Shown: positions 52,569-63,850 of the stretch, piece by piece
Numbering within the stretch: the stretch's first letter is position 1
How the letters are laid out: every line of letters begins with the position of its first letter
Origin: Macrocystis pyrifera
Taxonomy: Eukaryota; Sar; Phaeophyceae; Laminariales; Laminariaceae
Assembly (NCBI GenBank): GCA_031763025.1
Contig: JASSKH010000021.1
Coordinates: forward strand, 1,550,001 to 1,614,000
Length of the DNA stretch: 64,000 bases
Direction: 5' to 3'
The notes under the pieces: generated by a model
What the model was told of the DNA's origin: nothing
The model's database searches: none
The model's input: the letters and a program-made list of their open reading frames with translations, nothing else
Translations under genes and position numbers: made by a program

Positions 52569-55500
52569 AAGACAGGCGGACAGACAGACAGACAGACAGA
52601 CAGATAGACAGACAGGCAGAAAGACCACGTTAAATCCATCGTATGGGGCGACAAGACTCTGACTAGCACAGCAGCCTCTGCGCAAACTGTTAGTGTACGC
52701 AAACGCCTATGCGCCAGAGTTGGTGGGAGGGGGACCGGTAAAAACCGCTCTTGAACATCATCGTTAGACCGGAAACGTCATCACCAAGCTACCCACGACG
52801 TACAATCAGCAAGCCTATACGAAACCCGAACAAGTGGTGGAGCCTTTCGACCATGCCCATGCAATATTGGCAGGGGTTGAGTACTTCTCGAGGCGTGCCA
52901 CAGGTGAAGCCACCAAAAAATACTATACACGGTGAGACAAAAACCGAAAATGTTCGCCATCGCACTCCACTCCAATGTAGCACCAAGGCCCGGAGCACCG
53001 GTCCTCTTCTTGTATGCTAGACCGGGTCGGAACGCCCGACGAGCCCGGACCGCCCGACACCCCACCTTCGGCGTCGCCCGTGTAAAAGGTGCGCGTGTCT
53101 GCGTCGTCGAAAACAATCTGCCACTTGTCGGGGTATCCGCCGGTGCCAGACGCGCCCAGCGAGGCAGCGGTAGCGGCGGCAGCGGCGGCGGCAGCGGCGG
53201 CGGAAGAGGAGGAGCGCTTCTTGCGAGCGGTGATCGTTCCCTTGTACCACACATCGTCCGAGAACTTGACGAGCACGCGCTTGCCGACGGCGGGACTGCC
53301 AAGGTACAGCACAGCGGTAGTGAGTAATCGTCGTAAACAGGGGCATGCGGGGGCGCGGGTGGGCGGGGGTGGGCGGGGTCGTGACACATGCTACGACGGG
53401 GTCAGCAGCAGCTTTCGTCCACAACTGTCACTGGGACTGGCCGTGCTCCTTAACCAAATATCATTCAGATACCAAGGTTAACAGTGTCTTACTATGTTAT
53501 TCGTGTTGCACCTACAATAGGTCTTGAGATTTTTCATTGGGTTGCACATTTAGATTTTCCTTAACCAGTGTTTGGGTTAGGTCGAACTCCTATACTATAC
53601 TCAAGTTAGGACCCTCAGAAAAACTAGATGCTACCCCTACAAGGAAAATACGCGTCTCGGGGGTTTGAGGTGCATGTACACAGGGTGGTCGCTCATGAGA
53701 AGTTTTGCTCGTCAGAAAATCGTGGCTCCTTTGCTCACGATAAGCAAGAAATTTGACCGAAAGGATCGGAGCTCAGGGTCTCGTGCTATGCTAAATCCTA
53801 TATAATAGCCAATGGTAGCCTGCGCTCAATGGTGGCGACAAAATACGAATTTGGGCCTCGACAACAAATTGACGTTTTTTCTTAACGGGCGCCCCCTTCT
53901 GTACCGGCAGTTGATCTGCGGCGCTTGGTATGAATATTTTGTCGTACAACCCGGGATTTTCAAGTCCCCTTGCTATGTCTCGAAAGAGATGCGTGGTCAG
54001 TGGACAAATGACTAAGACAAGCAACAAAGGAGTACGCCCCCCCCCCCCCCCTCCTCATCCTCCTCCTCCCCCTCCTGCACATGAAAACAGTAGACGCGGT
54101 GCTTACTTAGCGTTCCGAGCAATGTGTTCGTTCTGGTGCTCCAGGATGCGCGCGGTTTCCCTCGGGATCGTGTAGGCATCACGGTTCCTGGCAGGAAGGT
54201 GTTAGGGGGAGGGGTGGGGTGGGCGGGGGGGGGAGTACTCATTGTCGTCAAAACTGAGTATGCCAGGTATCCAGCATGTGAAGCGCGTGCAAGGCCGAAC
54301 TTAAAACAGTTGACGAATCTAAAACCGGAAAGGGGTTGAGGGTTGCATCGGCATCGCCGTCTCTAGGTTTGCCGCGCAGCAGTGATGTCTCAATTCAGGA
54401 TGGACGCCGTCGCTCAATTGACGGCCTTTAATGCGCCCGCCGCCCGCAGAGCGACGGGCATTTGCCGTCGATCACCGGAAGCCCTGGATAGATACGCGTC
54501 TGTCATACCTGGCGAGGCTGAGACCAATGGCGCCCGACTACAAGCAATGTTGCGGGGTAACACACTACCACCAGCCCCACGGGTCGGCAACACCGCATGC
54601 ACCACATTACCAGAGCACTGATAAAACAACTGTTACACTACCCCACGATCTCCGCACCCCCACAGGTCTCTCTGAGAGTATTCGCTGGTTTCCCGTGTCA
54701 AGCAAAGCCCCTTTTTGTTTGCGCCGGCGCTTTGCACAACGCCAACGTTGTATGCCGTTTTCGTCCACGCTCGGCTTAGTGGACCCGGGGGGGGTGGCCT
54801 CCAAGTTCCCGGTGGGCTCCGGCGAGTTCCCACCACGCTGCGCATGCTTTCGTGTCGGCCAGCCGAAAACATGAAAATACCACCGTGTCTGGCGCAGTCG
54901 ACCACGACCCTTTTTGTAATACTTATTGCGAGCGAAGGCGAGATTTTAAAATACATTGGCGCCGAAAAAACAGAAACCCTTTCGAGATGGCTGAAGCAAC
55001 CGATCGACCGACCGACCGACCGACCTATCGGGATCCTAAAGCGCGCACAAGTTGACAATAATTACCCATAGCTTGCTGTGCGAGTTTTTAGCCGCAGCTA
55101 TACTATCTTCCCAAGACGAGCCTAGCCTAGCCTAGCCGAGTCAAGCAGAGCCAAGCAGAGCCGAGTTGAGTCGGGCCGCACGGGACACAGCCCCCCCCCC
55201 CCCCCCGCCGCCGCCGCTTTAACGCTGATCACTCAGGAGCGTTTCCTCACCTGACGCAATCGCAAGCAGGTCCGCGGTGACAGTGCGCCTCGCGGACGAA
55301 CACGCACCCCTTCTTGGGGCACGCTCCGGGCGCCATGTAGATAAACAGCCGCGGGTCGAGCTCGAACGAAAGACTCACCTCGCCAGAGCCGTCACGCCCC
55401 CGCGCCGGTATCGAAATAGGACCTAGATACGGCGCCGTAGGGATAGCGGGTCGGACTGAGCTGGGTGTTGACACGGACCACGGTAAGGTTCAGCACGTGT

Positions 55501-58500
55501 CATCACATATTTGATGAAACTGTTTGATTGGTCAACTAACGTTTTTTCGGGATGTTTCATTGGTCAACACACGCGCACGCACATGGTTGAGCCCTCCCCC
55601 ACTTGGTACCCTGATTCCACGCGACCTGACCCAACCCGAACCTGAACCCTCTGAAGTGAACCTGGGTATATAGTTAGCCGCCGGCAGCGCTCACCAAACA
55701 CCCTGACATTACACCGATCAAGATAGAGGGTCGTCCACAGCGAATCGAGGGCCGGCAACAGCCAGCTAAACCATTTTGTCGAACGAGTGGTGGTCTCCCC
55801 TCGTGTGGGTAGTCCCCTACGGAATAGATTAGGAGGGTTATTCCTCGCTTACGGGGCTGCAGTAGATACTTCACCCCAGAGAGCCGTGTGCGCTTGACCC
55901 GATGGTTCAATGCCATCAACCATGGTATTCAACGAACACGATCCGAAAACGCACATGGTTGGATAAGATTCCAACGACAATGGGCGCAAGTGAGTACCCC
56001 GGTCAAGGTACCCCTAAAGTCACGAAAACAAGACAAAAACACGAAAATATGCTGCCCCTATCGTAGCATGCGCATACTGCCGGGGACGGTACAGCCGTTT
56101 CCAAACCCGCCGCCCGGGTTCCCATCATCATGTCGGATTTCGCAAGAGGGGGGGGGGGGGGGGGCAGGGATGGGTACGAAAGTAAAGAAAATTACCGTTT
56201 CGAGCCGGTGCCTAGTGCAGCCGAGCAAAACCGAGGGAGCGTCAAGTACGTAGGTTTGCGATACGGACGTTTTTTGGCGATCTGCTCGGTGGTACCGAAA
56301 GATAGAAGGCGTTTTTGAGAAAAGATGGGGACTTGTTATCGGTGTCGGGCGTACTTGCAGCTTCGGGAGGGAGGGCGAGCGGTGATAGGGTAGAGTCTAA
56401 CAACCCTGAGGTCGTTCTTCACTGGATGTCTAACTGTTTTTACTCGCCGGGAAGATCATGAGCTATCACGCGAGGTGCATAGTGACACATACTAGGTAGC
56501 AATCTGAACCTGCGATGGGCCCCAAAACACCAAAAATCCCCCTACATCGACACACCATTTTGGGTCTGTGATTACCATATTCCCCCGGAAAAGATCATCT
56601 AGATCCTAACCTGCCGTCGCGACGTGTTGTGCAGGATATGTATAGTACACATGCAACCCAGCAAAGATGTGCAAGATCATGAACAATATGCGGTTCCCAC
56701 GGGCGCCACGAGCTAGATCATACAGATGATACAGATCAATCTACCCTGAAATATCTAGGTAACGAGGTCGATATCGAATAATTGTCCGAGGTGTGGATTG
56801 TTTTGGTATTGTGAGACACCGCAAGGGTTCAAACTCAGTATACACGAGGCGAAAGAAGCATGCTGTCGCCGAAATCGTGATGGCCCACAAGAGCACCCGA
56901 ACCGGTCGCGGTAAGCGCTCACCCTTCGTCTGAAACAATCTGGCCGCTACATTTGCTGCGGCTGGGGCGATATTTACTTTAAGTTTCCTCCGGAGGTCGA
57001 CGGGCAAGTTCGTACGACAAAAAAAAAACTACTTCGCTCCCATAGGCTTTAGATTGGTCATTTTTTCATTTGGTTCGAAGAGGGGTTCTGAGTGTGGTGA
57101 AAAGAGATTGGATGCCACCGGTCAGCTACTCTTGCCCCGATCAAAAGCTACCTCTTTCTTCCTCCGTAAAAAATTAAGCAAGAAGCAGAACGGAATTATT
57201 TTCAACCGCGTATAATCAAACAAGAAACAGGACGGAATTATTCCTCAATCCCGCATGAAATGACGTACTACGTCATCTGTTCGACCCTCATCATGCCGGA
57301 TCAATCGCTCACCTTGCAAAATAGGGGAACCGGGTCTTTTCTGCGGCACAATAGCTCCCGTGTGATCCACACCACTACCGCCGCCGCCGCCGCCGCCGCC
57401 TCCACTAATGCTGTGTCGGCGTTGTCTATCTGCCCTCGCGGAGGACGCGAAGCCGTCAACACTCGTCGCAGCACCCCTGGAGGCGGCGCCGATTCTACCC
57501 CCGCCGCTTCTTCCAGACGATTGTCTCTCCGGGCTCGCCGGACCGGTTGCTGCCGCCACAGATATCTCCGAAATTTTATCCATGGCCTTCTCCGCTGCGC
57601 GGCGTAAAGGCGGATGTGAAACGCCTCCCATGAACTTCAAACGCCACTCAGCGTCGTCGATAAATACCACGTCCGCGCAGGGCAGGTTGTTGGTTGCTTT
57701 TGGTGTCGCCGCCGTCCCTCTTGCCGCGACTCCGGCTGCTGCAGGCATTGGAGCCGCCGCTGCCCCCGCCCCCATTGGTGGCGTCGCTGCTGTAGCCCGG
57801 CGGGGCACCACCATGGCCGTTTCAGCGGCAGCCGCAGCAGCAGCGGCAGCGGCAGCGGGAGTGGCAGCAGGGGTAGCGGCAACCGGAATTTCTACCGTCG
57901 ATGTAGAAGCGCGAGGTGTGCGAGCCACGACCGAAGTGGCGGACCGGCACCTGCTGGGTCTGGAGGCAGGGGTCCTGGGCAGGCAGAGGAAGGGAAGAGT
58001 AAGAAAGCGCGAGCAGGACTGCTATCAAATCCCTCGGGTCGCTTTGCTGTACTGATTGTTGTACGTAGACGGGGGCGGCGGCTGTAGAAGCGTGGAGTGC
58101 GTGCAGTGTGTCCTCTCCCGCGCCAGCACGTGCTGTGTGTTTATTTGTCTCTCGACACCGTGCAGTGGCTCTTGAGTTGGGGGTGGAGCAGGCAGTACGT
58201 TTCACTCGAATAAAAAAAATGCCCTTCGCACGTTGTCCTACGTCTCATTTACACGCGGTGACCGTTCCGCTCGACTCCGAAGCGCAGCGGTTTTCACTCT
58301 ACGTTTTGCCAAAGACAACGCTCCATTGCCGACGACACCGCCGCTCATTTTCAATGCGGGAGTGAAGGAATGCCTCCGGACGATAGGTTATCCTTTGTCG
58401 GAGCTAACACTGGCCCAAACGAGAAAACAATAGGGCTCTTACCTGCCGCTACCCTAGCCAGCAGCCGATGAAAATATACTAGGTACACGCTATCCTACCT

Positions 58501-59338
58501 TCACGTACGTGTGTGTTGACAATAACGACAACCCCACCCCTCCTCGTTTCGCGGCGCCTCGGGCACGAAAGTTCGCTCACCTTCCACTAATAGGCTCGCG
58601 GTAAACATTTCCGATACAGCTACCCCCCCCGTCACCGCCGCCATCGCTACCGCCGCGACTGCCGCGACGGCTCCCTCTGCTTCCAGGGCCTGTGCTTTTG
58701 TTTGCACGGCCGCCCTTAGACACTCGGTGTCCGTTTCCACTGTTCTGTCGGTTCCGCGTTGACCTCGCGAGCGCCTCGTCCTTCAGTCCTGAACGCCGTA
58801 GGTAGCGCGGTGGGGGGGGTACAATCTCAACTTCGTCGTCCGCGCATTCGCCACCGTCGTTACAGCAACGGTCGTTCCCGAACATTATGTTTCCGACGTT
58901 GTCGCTTCCGACGTTGTCGTTTCCGAAACTGTCGTTTCCGATTTTGTCGTTTCCGAAACTGTCGTTTCCGACATTGTCGTTTCCAAAACTGTCGGTTTCG
59001 ATATTATCGCCGCCGCCGCCGTAGCGGCAGCCTCCGTGGGCGCGACCATCGACGTACAGACTAGTGCGGTCGTTGCCGGTGCCTTCAACCGCGTAGTCCC
59101 CAACGTGGTCCGAGTAACCGCCACCGGCGTTCCCACGATGATCGTTCCCGGCATTATCGGCGCCATCGTCGCCACCGCTACCGTTGCTGGCGCAGCCTGG
59201 GGTGTACGAATTAGCGCGGCCACTGCCAGCACCTGGGGCGCAGTAACCCCTGGCGTCCTGCTCGCTCTCTTCTTCATGAGTCCTTTCCGAGCCGTACTCG
59301 GAGACAGTTTCTTCGTCGTCTTCGAATTGTGGTGTCTT
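51969..59338 (-). CDS. Tudor-like domain protein with low-complexity N-terminal part (partly resolved)
   Basis: Six minus-strand exons were found: 58581-59338, 57313-57950, 55695-55765, 55251-55455, 53066-53295 and 51969-52207. Phases agree across 58581/57950, 55695/55455, 55251/53295 and 53066/52207. They do not agree between 57313 and 55765, so at least one small exon is missing there, and the N-terminus is not located. The protein has an acidic and Gly/Asn/Asp-repeat region, an Arg/Ser/Gly-rich basic stretch, an Ala-rich spacer with DVVFIDDAEWRLKF, a Cys-containing segment and then a Tudor-like fold, VGKRVLVKFSDDVWYKGTIT ... KWQIVFDDADTRTFY. Tudor folds bind methylated Lys/Arg or nucleic acid, so a chromatin or RNA role is possible. 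The family is not identified. Confidence 0.5.
52217..52262. repeat. G-rich polypurine tract
   Basis: Nearly pure G with T and A interruptions. On the minus strand it is the pyrimidine tract of the last exon of the Tudor-like gene. Confidence 0.6.
52402..52625. repeat. (AGAC)n microsatellite
   Basis: About 220 bp of AGAC/ATAG tetranucleotide repeats with a few interruptions. It lies in the last intron of the Tudor-like gene. Confidence 0.95.
53066..53295 (-). CDS. Tudor-like gene, Tudor domain exon
   Basis: Acceptor TACCTTGGCAG, donor GTGGGG (weak), phase 2 to phase 1. It encodes PAVGKRVLVKFSDDVWYKGT, a Lys-Arg-Ser then poly-Ala insert, and KWQIVFDDADTRTFYTGD. The strand pattern (V-x-V-x-F then W-Y-x-G-x-I then V-x-F-D-D-x-D) is typical of Tudor/agenet folds; the poly-Ala insert lies in a loop. 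Confidence 0.72.
53977..54050 (+). mobile_element. 5'-truncated C-tailed retroposon copy
   Basis: ATGTCTCGAAAGAGATGCGT ... AACAAAGGAGTACG followed by a C16 run. It lies in an intron of the Tudor-like gene, antisense to it. Confidence 0.65.
55251..55455 (-). CDS. Tudor-like gene, Cys-containing exon
   Basis: Acceptor CAGCTCAG in phase 1 (a second acceptor 5 bp upstream is possible), donor GTGAGG in phase 2. It encodes ISIPARGRDGSGEVSLSFEL then DPRLFIYMAPGACPKKGCVF and AHCHRGPACDC. Five Cys and two His near the end may bind metal. No family recognised. Confidence 0.55.
55695..55765 (-). CDS. Tudor-like gene, small exon
   Basis: Acceptor AAATGGTTTAG, donor GTGAGC. It encodes WLLPALDSLWTTLYLDRCNV then RVF. 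The phase joins the next exon at 55455. The preceding junction is unresolved. Confidence 0.4.
56495..56775. repeat. MITE remnant plus GATC-rich element
   Basis: 56495-56590 resembles the CCCACAATGGACCC MITE family (GAACCTGCGATGGGCCCC ... CATATTCCCCCGGAA). It runs into a GATC-rich element copy (ATCATCTAGATCCTAACCTG, CATGCAACCCAGCAAAGATG). Confidence 0.5.
57313..57950 (-). CDS. Tudor-like gene, Ala-rich exon
   Basis: Acceptor CCAGACCCAGCAG, donor GTGAGC, phase 2 to phase 1. It encodes an Ala-rich region, then PCADVVFIDDAEWRLKFMGG and RRAAEKAMDKISEI, then Ser/Gly/Arg-rich sequence ending IVPQKRPGSPILQ. The plus-strand open frame over the same bases is a shadow made by the GC-rich codons. Confidence 0.6.
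58581..59338 (-). CDS. Tudor-like gene, acidic and GND-repeat exon
   Basis: Acceptor ACAACCGAG after a C run (uncertain), donor GTGAGC in phase 2, joining exactly to the exon at 57950. It encodes an acidic part (FEDDEETVSEYGSERTHEEE), about nine GND(S/N)(F/V) five-residue repeats, DDEVEIVPPPPRYLRRSGLK and a basic Gly/Ser/Arg tail. Likely disordered. Confidence 0.5.
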
Positions 59339-60111
59339 CTCGGTTGTAGTTGCGGATTCGGGGGGGGGGGGGGGGGGGATGGGGTAGGATAAATGAATGC
59401 AGTCGTTGGGCAGCTGCATGGCGCGGTTGTGTTGGCGCAAGGTCCACTGGATGATAGTTGTTTTCCCCGCGGGAATAGCGGAGGGTCATGTTTTCGGCAC
59501 TCCGAGTCAAGGGAATAGAGAAGACAACCAACCGTAGTCGGTTTGATGGTCAGCGCTCCACAGAAAGCAGGAGGTATATTCGTGTGCCTGGCAGCGTTTG
59601 TCCACTAACCTCGAACATTTACATAGTGCGGTCCCCAGCGCTCGTGGTCACAAGCCGAAGCGGTCAACCAACCGCGAGAAGACAAGAATACACTGCAATT
59701 CCAATCTTATCTGGCACAAAAATTGTTCCCACGCGATATAAATCGACAGCAAGGGTGAGCAACGGGAGGGTGCGAATTCTAACAAGCTTCTCTGTTTGAT
59801 AACGTGGCAGGACTGCTCTCCTCTCCCCCCCACCAGCTCTCTGCAGGGCGTCATGAACTGCAGTCGGTCAGCGTATACGTAAATATCGGCTGTGCATGCA
59901 ACCATTTTACTTTCCTATTATCCCTTTCCGAGGGGGGGGGGTTCCATATGTTGCTACCGTCTACTTGAAGGTCGGCTGTGCATACAGTAAACCATTTTAT
60001 TTCCGAGACTTTTGGCGGAATATTTTCCTTTCCGCGAATGTTCGACATGTTGTCGTGTGAGCACCAGTCGGTCAGGGTATGCTTGAAGGTCGGCTGCACG
60101 TACAACCTTTT

Positions 60112-60305
60112 TTATTTTCTACACGCAAATCGACGCGAGTTGACGAGGGAAGTCTTCTAACGATAGCAAGGCAAGGTAAGAACCCTGTTGGGGAAGGGGT
60201 GGGGGTGGAGAGGCTGCTATGTCACCCCGGATCTGAGTCACGACTAGGAAGAAGCGAGAAAAGAAGGGTGAGAATATAAAATGGTGTTGAAGACAAACAA
60301 AAAAA
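60112..60305 (+). mobile_element. SINE copy, 5'-truncated
   Basis: ACGCGAGTTGACGAGGGAAG, CGATAGCAAGGCAAGGTAAG, CACCCCGGATCTGAGTCACG and GCGAGAAAAGAAGGG, then an A-rich end. Same family as 19104. Confidence 0.65.
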
Positions 60306-60339
60306 ACTGCTGGTCGAATGCATACGTTTCACACCTCAG

Positions 60340-60690
60340 ACAGATCAGCTCACGGTAGCTCGAGCTAGCTCTTTAAGGAGCTAGCTCACCGGTGAGCTAC
60401 GTGAGCTACATGAGCTGCGCATGTTTTCTTGGCTTGAGCTATAGGTGGGTAGCTCATCTGCACATGTTTTCACAGCTTGAGCTATAGAGGATAGCTCATC
60501 TGCACATATATGTTCAGAGTGAGCTATAGGAGCTACATGAGCTAGCTCATCTACCTCCGAGATGAGCTATAGGAGCTACATGAGCTACACATGTTTCCCC
60601 CGGCTTGAGCTATAGGCGGTAGCTCATCTGCACATGTTTTCGAAGCTTGAGCTATACAAGATAGATGAGCTAGCTCATGAGCTGTCCGGG
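60340..60690. repeat. GAGCTA palindrome-rich tandem repeat
   Basis: About five ~60-bp units with TGAGCTACACATGTTTT, GGCTTGAGCTATAGG and TAGCTCATCTGCACATG. Dense in AGCT and TAGCTCA/TGAGCTA inverted pairs. Confidence 0.8.
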
Positions 60691-61391
60691 GTGTGATACT
60701 TTTAGAAGGGCGAGGGGGGTCGACAATTTGTCGCCGCTCAAAAACTACGACAAGCACGGCCGGGCTGGGCTGCCACAGCGGCTCGTGTTTGTGTGCAGTA
60801 GAAATGACACAGTCTGTGTTGTTCTGGAAGCCATCTTAGCGCGGTAGAAATAATCCTGTTTGGTATACTCCTGTTCGGATGCTCCCATTATTTATTTTAG
60901 CAGTAGAAAGGACAGGCGCCTTACGTTTATCGGGCACGCTTGGTATCGGGCATACCAGGGGCTTCATCTGCAAGACCGCGGGTCATGCTGTAGAGGGGCG
61001 AGCTAAACGTAAGGCGTATAGACAACTTACCAGTCGTAGATTGTGGGCAGAAACGCTGTTTCCCTGTAGCCTCAACCCCGCGAATATGTCCCAGCTACAG
61101 TACTGGTAGTTGGTTGCGTGCGGTGGTCGGCGGAATTTCCGCGTGCGTGTATTTGACTTGCGCGTTCTGTGGCTCTTCATTGCGTTTTCTACAGTGAGGT
61201 ACCCCGAGTCAAGAACACTCAAGACAACAGCATTCCGGAGTTAGGAGCGATCTAAGCGGCCAGTCCTGCCTATACTAAAAGCTACCTGGTAAGTACCACT
61301 GCAGATAAGAGCAGTATGCAGCTAACAGTGCTTATTTTGGCCCAGGCGTGTCATGGGGTGCTCTTAGCCCGGGAAACCGACCGTACTACAC

Positions 61392-61500
61392 TATTACGGG
61401 GGACCATAGTAAGTATGACCAAATATTGTTAGTAAAAATAGGTAAACATATAGGTTTTTATGTATACCATAGGTCCTATTAAATATGGACCCCCGTAATA
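61392..61500. mobile_element. MITE, TATTACGGGGG family
   Basis: TATTACGGGGGACCATAGTA ... ATATGGACCCCCGTAATA, with core AATATTGTTAGTAAAAATAG. Confidence 0.8.
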
Positions 61501-61514
61501 GTATCGGTGAAGAT

Positions 61515-61623
61515 TATTACGGGGGTTCATAGTAACTAGGACCAAATATTGTTAGTAAAAATAGGGAAATATATTGATTTTTGAGTCCAACGTAGGTCCT
61601 AAATACTATGGTCCCCCGTAATA
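61515..61623. mobile_element. MITE, TATTACGGGGG family
   Basis: TATTACGGGGGTTCATAGTA ... ACTATGGTCCCCCGTAATA. Fourteen bases after the previous copy, same orientation. Confidence 0.8.
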
Positions 61624-61679
61624 GCGTATGTCGGCTGGCTTACTTCGTCACCCAATCAATGTATTTAGGGACGAGAGCG

Positions 61680-61862
61680 GTACGCGTTTACACTTTTAGT
61701 ACTGCTGCAGTCCCGTTTTGGGGACAAAAACTACAATCACGGGGGATAGTAAATGAGACCAAATATTGTTAGTAAAAATAGGGAAATTTATAGGTTTTTG
61801 TGTGTACTTAGAATTTGACCGTTTTGCCTCCTGAACGGGACTGCAGTCCTAAAACGATCAAC
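61680..61862. mobile_element. CTGCAGTCCCG MITE split by another MITE
   Basis: The outer element runs CTTTTAGTACTGCTGCAGTC ... GGGGACAAAAACTAC and resumes at TTAGAATTTGACCGTTTTGC ... GGGACTGCAGTCCTAAAACG. Between them (about 61733-61815) is the 5' part of a TATTACGGGGG-family MITE (CACGGGGGATAGTAAATGAG ... TTTATAGGTTTTTGTG). Confidence 0.65.
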
Positions 61863-61867
61863 ATCTA

Positions 61868-61985
61868 TCACGAGGGGGCATAGCAATCAGGACCCACAAT
61901 GAACGAAAAAAAAAACGCATACATATATATACCCTCATGTTTACCGACAATATTTGGTTCTGATTACTACAGCAGTGTGAACATG
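61868..61985. mobile_element. MITE, CCCACAATGGACCC family, diverged
   Basis: ATCACGAGGGGGCATAGCAA, AGGACCCACAATGAACG and an AT-rich centre, ending ATTTGGTTCTGATTACTAC. It lacks a clear right end. Confidence 0.45.
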
Positions 61986-62224
61986 TCCCCCCCCAGTACT
62001 GATAGTTAGCCGTGTGGGTTCAGCCAGCTCGCAGCCGTATCGGTTATACCTGGCATCGGTAAATTGTAGGAGTGGCGCCGGCAGTCGCTAAAACAACTCA
62101 TACGTTTTGGGATCGGGTTTCGAGCTGCCCACGAGAAGAGGTACGTAGGAGTACTATCAATAGTACTACATGCAGAAGGGAGCCAGACTTTGTGCGTAGG
62201 TTTTCTTTTTTTGCCTTTGTTCCT

Positions 62225-62425
62225 TCCCTTGGTTTCATTCATTCTTCTGCTTTCGGGGAAGGTGTCATGAGTGATCAACGTTGAAGCTACTGTAGTCCAG
62301 TAGGGCTACTGCAGCCCAATAGTCTACTGTAGGACAGTAGGTTTCCTTGTGGTTGCTTCCTCTTGTTTTTTTTTTTTTTCGGGGAATATTTATGATTGGT
62401 CAACGTCGAAGCTCATGCTAATACT
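62225..62425. repeat. Dispersed repeat, TGTAGTCCAGTAGG family copy 1
   Basis: CAACGTTGAAGCTACTGTAG, CAGTAGGGCTACTGCAG, TAGGTTTCCTTGTGG and TTTCGGGGAATATTTATG. A second copy is at 63665-63850. Confidence 0.55.
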
Positions 62426-62728
62426 ACTGCTATTAATAATGATAGTATCCAGGTGCGATTGGATAGCCTTGAAGCATTCACCGCGAATGTCGGACAAACG
62501 TGTCGGTTGACGGTCTAGACGGTCTAGTGTATGACCGTCAAGGCCCACATTACCCTAGTTTTGGTATGATGATTCCCATGACAGCTTGTCACGTCCGTCA
62601 AGGAACAAACTTGCCGTCAACCATTGCATCATTTATGGTGTCGGATGGCAAACGAATTGTCAACAGGAAAGCAGGGGGTGCCGCAATAAGGGCGTGCCAT
62701 ACAGACAGAGGTGCGGGGACATGCAATG

Positions 62729-62945
62729 TTAGGGGGGGGGGGGGAGTGCACTTGTGCCACGCACGGTTGTAGTCGTAATATGACCATAGAGCCTTGCTTT
62801 CCTACAATTCCGAGACGGACCACATCGTGTTTTTACCGACCACGCAGGCCTAGCTTGCATCAAGCACGAAGCGCCGTGAGGTGTTGGGCGAGTCTCATAC
62901 CGGTAAAGGGTGAGCTTCATCCTGATAAGAACCGCTTGTAAAGGT
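62729..62945 (-). mobile_element. C-tailed retroposon, diverged minus copy
   Basis: On the minus strand: TTTACAAGCGGTTCTTATCA, GAGGTCTCACGGCGCTT-like region, GTCTCGGAATTGTAGGAAAG, CCGTGCGTGGCACAAGTGCA and then a C12 run. Confidence 0.6.
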
Positions 62946-63664
62946 GGACTTCGGCACCTTGTGCGTACACACTTGCATATAGGTCGGAAGCCAAAAATAG
63001 GTACACAAAAAAAATCAGCCATTTATAGGTACACGAAATATTGCGCATGGCTTCCTGGTCCTCCCTCTGATTGTCCAGCGCCCGATCGTACCTATTCTGG
63101 GGTAGAAGGTTCCAGGTACACCTACTGTATTTGTGTCTACTCAGATTGGGCTTAAGCTGTTTTTGGCATCAATTGTATCTCTTAATGGCTCAATCTGTAC
63201 CTACAAACGACATTTTTCCCAAGGAAAAACTCGAATAACCCAGCTTCGTACTGGGTCGTTTCGTCTTACTGAGTGAGCCGCGGTACTCTGTAACACCGTA
63301 AATTCCCCCCGCAAACCCGCAAAAGATTATTTCGCCATGTGATCGTGTGTCCTCGTTGACAGCTCGGGTCACCTGGTCCGCCTGGTCCCAACGACCCTGT
63401 AGCCGTACTTCAGTTTCGCCAGAAAAGGGCCCAATCGAGCCATTATAGGTACAATAGGAACTAAAAAAAATAAGTGAGACCCAGTTCAAGTAGACACCGA
63501 GAGGCGTACCTGGAACCTTTCAGTCAACAGTAGGTACGATCGGTGGATGGTCATTTCAGTGGGAGGGCCAGGAAGCCCCTTTTCCCCGACGGCCAATAAA
63601 AGGCATAGGTGTACCTATTTTTGGCTTTCGCCCAAATATACTCTTCGCAGTATAACAATCCCCT
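62946..63664. other. No gene supported
   Basis: Single-copy-looking sequence with AGGTACAC and TAGGTAC motifs near both ends (62990-63130 and 63420-63620), which may be the edges of one more repeat. No convincing exon on either strand. Confidence 0.35.
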
Positions 63665-63850
63665 CTTATTATTTTTTTTGGGGGAATGCTTCCGAGTGAG
63701 CAATGTTGAAGCTGCTGTAGTCCAATAGGCTATTGTAGTCCAATAGGATACTGTAGGGCAGTACGTTTCCTTTTAGTTTTGGCTCCCCTTGGTTTTTTTT
63801 CTCCTTTCGGAGAATGTTTCTCAGTGACCAACGTTGAAGCTCATCATGCT
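63665..63850. repeat. Dispersed repeat, TGTAGTCCAATAGG family copy 2
   Basis: GAGCAATGTTGAAGCTGCTG, GTAGTCCAATAGGCTATTG, GGTTTTTTTTCTCCTTTCGG and CCAACGTTGAAGCTCAT, parallel to 62225-62425. Confidence 0.55.

Noticed and set aside
56944..57008. Candidate exon of the Tudor-like gene (KLKVNIAPAAANVAARLFQT)
   Set aside because: A donor GTGAGC is present, but neither of its phases joins the neighbouring exons, so it is not included in the model.
57408..58055. 215-codon plus-strand Ala-rich open frame
   Set aside because: Antisense shadow of the GC-rich minus-strand exon 57313-57950, which has good splice sites and phase.
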